From NCBI RefSeq assembly GCF_014773275.1, contig NZ_JACWMW010000003.1, forward strand, positions 558,001-622,000: a DNA stretch of 64,000 nucleotides, given 5' to 3'. The position numbers and the translations under genes are program-made. The notes under the pieces are model-generated. The model made no database searches, was not told the DNA's origin, and was given only the letters and a program-made list of their open reading frames with translations. This stretch comes from Mucilaginibacter rigui (GTDB taxonomy: Bacteria; Bacteroidota; Bacteroidia; Sphingobacteriales; Sphingobacteriaceae). This document shows, one piece after another, positions 62,398 through 64,000 of this stretch (position 1 is its first letter; each line of letters begins with the position of its first letter).

Positions 62398-63336
62398 TTA
62401 CCTGATGACGCTTTCGTAACGATTGATGAACCTGTTGAAGTTGGCCGATGCAGATAATACCCAGTTAAATAGCAGGATGCCTAATGTTGCTGTTAAAATT
62501 CCTGCTATAACATCAAGCACATAATGGTGGCTGGCATAAACGGCGGTAAACCATATCCCTACCATTACAACCCCAAAAAACCAATTGATAAGGCCAAGGC
62601 GGTTTTTAATGCCATAGTATAATACAATAACCGGGTAAGATGAGTGCAATGATGGCATTGCAGCAAACACATTTGAACCCTTTGAGTAGATGGATTTGAA
62701 CAGGTTGATGTTAAAATACTTATCGAACCGTGCCAGGCCGGCTGTGTTGCCTTGTGTAAGCGGGTGAAAATTAAAGCCATGAAACTGTATATACCAAGGC
62801 GGTGCTGCCGGGTATACGTAATAAACAATAAAGCCAAGCATGTTTACCAACACAAAGGTTAGCGAAAAGTACAGAAACTGGCGTTTATTTTTAAAAAACA
62901 GGTATGCGGCAAATGCAAGCGGTACGGGGATCCAGCACAGGTAGAAAATACCGGCTGCTACATCAATAAAGCTTGTGCTTTTAAGGCGTAGGTACTCGTT
63001 AGGGGTTAGTATAGCGCCGTTAAGTTTTATACCGAACAGGCTTTTTTCTGCATCGTATAACCCTTTTACGGCAACATCATTATAATTATAGTTAGGGAAC
63101 GCCTTCATATAATCAAATATCACCCAGTACACGATAAAAATAGAAAAGCCCAAAATAAACTTGCGCGTTATTACCGATGCGTAAAATAACACGTTAAATA
63201 TGCCAATCAAAATCAGCTGGTCTGTTTTAAAGCCAACTAATAAGATAGATAAGATGAAGTATGCGATAGATATACCGGTAACAATGCTTATACTTTTTGC
63301 ATTGACCTGTATATCACCGTCAACAGCGTTAGCCAT
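62398..63336 (-). CDS. PAP2-family membrane protein, inositol phosphorylceramide synthase-like
   Basis: A 312-residue protein with about six hydrophobic segments. The C-terminal half has the lipid phosphatase/transferase motifs MPSLHSSYPVIV (C2) and YASHHYVLDVIAG (C3), as in AUR1/IPC-synthase-type PAP2 proteins. These transfer a phospho-head group onto ceramide. The start overlaps the stop of the fatty-acid-hydroxylase gene by 8 bases, so the two are co-expressed. Co-location with a ceramide-type hydroxylase favours a sphingolipid role; a general PAP2 phosphatase remains possible. Confidence 0.78.
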   Translation of the reverse strand: MANAVDGDIQVNAKSISIVTGISIAYFILSILLVGFKTDQLILIGIFNVLFYASVITRKFILGFSIFIVYWVIFDYMKAFPNYNYNDVAVKGLYDAEKSLFGIKLNGAILTPNEYLRLKSTSFIDVAAGIFYLCWIPVPLAFAAYLFFKNKRQFLYFSLTFVLVNMLGFIVYYVYPAAPPWYIQFHGFNFHPLTQGNTAGLARFDKYFNINLFKSIYSKGSNVFAAMPSLHSSYPVIVLYYGIKNRLGLINWFFGVVMVGIWFTAVYASHHYVLDVIAGILTATLGILLFNWVLSASANFNRFINRYESVIR

Positions 63337-63955
63337 TCTGCTTTTTAGTGAAATCTGAATTAAATATTTTGTCCCATAGCGGGGAACTTACACCGTAACC
63401 TTTGGTAGGGTCCTGGTAGTGGTGCAGCATGTGGTGTTGTTTTATGGTTTTCCAGAACGATCCTTTAAAGTTAAAATGGTGTATGGCATAATGCGATATA
63501 TCATAAACCAGGTAACCTAAAATAAAGCCCGGGAAAAAACCAAAAATATAGTTTGCAGGCAGCAGGGCGTTAAACAAAAAGTAAAAGCCTGTGGCCAATG
63601 GTATGCTTGCTGATGGCGGCATCACCAGGCGCTTTGCGTCGCTTGGGTAATCGTGATGTACGCCGTGGAAAATAAAGTGTAAACGCAGCGCCCATTTAGC
63701 CTTTGGTACAAAATGGAATACAAAACGATGCATAACATATTCGGTAAGCGTCCATATAAACAAGCCTGCTACAAACAGCCAGATGTAGTTACCCATGCCA
63801 ATTTGCCTGTCGTAAGCAAAGTAGCTTGAAACCAAAATAACCGGTACAAAAATTATAATGGGCACAAAGTAATGCACCTTTGATAAACTCTCTAAAAAAC
63901 TACTCTTAAACATCCTCACAGATTCCTGCGAGTTTGAAACAAAATTCTTAGCCAT
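63329..63955 (-). CDS. Fatty acid 2-hydroxylase-like membrane enzyme
   Basis: A 208-residue di-iron membrane hydroxylase with hydrophobic segments about 28-48, 54-75, 115-150. The histidine motifs are EYVMHRFVFH, HFIFHGVHHDYP, YDISHYAIHHF and KQHHMLHHYQ. This spacing and the VMPPSASIP segment match the FA2H/Scs7 group that 2-hydroxylates ceramide fatty acids. No cytochrome b5 domain is present, as usual in bacteria. It starts 5 bases after the stop of a gene that enters from the right edge, suggesting a larger lipid operon. Confidence 0.85.
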   Translation of the reverse strand: MAKNFVSNSQESVRMFKSSFLESLSKVHYFVPIIIFVPVILVSSYFAYDRQIGMGNYIWLFVAGLFIWTLTEYVMHRFVFHFVPKAKWALRLHFIFHGVHHDYPSDAKRLVMPPSASIPLATGFYFLFNALLPANYIFGFFPGFILGYLVYDISHYAIHHFNFKGSFWKTIKQHHMLHHYQDPTKGYGVSSPLWDKIFNSDFTKKQNG

Positions 63956-63960
63956 AACAC

Positions 63961-63999
63961 TTAAGGTTTAAAACGTTCTGTAACCTCTTTTCCCGTAAC
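63961..63999 (-). CDS. C-terminal end of an upstream gene (cut by window edge)
   Basis: On the reverse strand the last bases read VTGKEVTERFKP then TAA, ending 5 bases before the hydroxylase ATG. The short length does not allow identification. Tight spacing suggests it shares the transcript of the lipid genes. Confidence 0.35.
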   Translation of the reverse strand, partial: VTGKEVTERFKP

Positions 64000-64000
64000 A

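Noticed and set aside
63969..63980. TAAAACGTTCTG, similar to a LacI-type operator
   Set aside because: It lies in the coding end of the edge gene, the right half does not match, and the neighbouring lipid genes have no link to the PUL.
1..64000. Search for tRNA, rRNA, insertion sequences, integrases and attachment sites
   Set aside because: No cloverleaf-like sequence, transposase or integrase frame, or flanking direct repeats were seen; the gaps are mostly too short for such elements.

Overview
The window is a chromosomal segment of a Bacteroidota bacterium, most likely Sphingobacteriaceae (Mucilaginibacter or Pedobacter type). The evidence is two SusC/SusD uptake sets, DUF4961/DUF5004 surface lipoproteins, GH92 enzymes, a BlaI/M56 pair, AT-rich intergenic DNA, Bacteroidota-type promoters (TTTG, about 20 nt, TAnnTTTG), and a lipid pair that fits a sphingolipid maker. 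The genus is an inference from gene content. No rRNA, tRNA, CRISPR array, insertion sequence or prophage was seen.

Region A (1-3.3 kb) holds the 3' end of a ROK sugar kinase, a FucP-like sugar/H+ symporter and an unassigned secreted protein. Region B (3.6-9.5 kb) holds a BlaI-type repressor with its operator, an M56 (BlaR1-like) membrane protease, a TonB-dependent-type outer-membrane protein, and a reverse-strand pseudogene broken by one stop codon and one frameshift.

Region C (9.7-44.3 kb) is the main system, a large polysaccharide utilization locus (PUL) directed at a mannose-rich glycan. Its exo-glycosidases are a GH38-like alpha-mannosidase, two GH92 alpha-mannosidases, a GH31 alpha-glycosidase and a GH2 beta-mannosidase-like enzyme. 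It also has five predicted esterases (a sialate O-acetylesterase-type SASA protein, one short and two long SGNH hydrolases, one esterase-D type), a propeller-like secreted protein, two SusC and two SusD proteins with DUF5004 and DUF4961 partners, a second FucP-like symporter and a LacI-family regulator. A palindrome close to TAAATCGATTTA, often preceded by TTTGC, occurs upstream of eight transcription units between 10.9 and 44.3 kb, including the lacI-type gene itself. I read these as the operators of one local regulon. The working model is capture by SusCD, deacylation by the esterases, exo-trimming to mannose or other hexoses, import by FucP-like symporters and phosphorylation by the ROK kinase.

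Region D (44.4-64 kb) is mixed housekeeping and stress content. It includes an ElaA-like acetyltransferase, a nitrobindin-like barrel protein, a LytS/LytTR two-component pair followed by a CocE/NonD hydrolase, a GNAT gene coupled to a small ChaB-like gene, a Tat-exported NIPSNAP protein and FabF. A Crp/Fnr regulator sits next to a pirin / ring-cleaving dioxygenase / MhqD-like hydrolase quinone-defence set, and three repeats phased at exactly 23 bp precede the pirin promoter. Then come a possible 22-residue peptide coupled to a small GNAT gene, a cupin, a protein with a diadenylate-cyclase-like C-terminal domain, a WalJ-like metallohydrolase, a TruC-like pseudouridine synthase, a DUF1456 protein, a CAP protein, a TPR protein and, at the right edge, a PAP2/inositol-phosphorylceramide-synthase-like protein overlapping a fatty-acid-hydroxylase-like protein, which probably modify sphingolipids.
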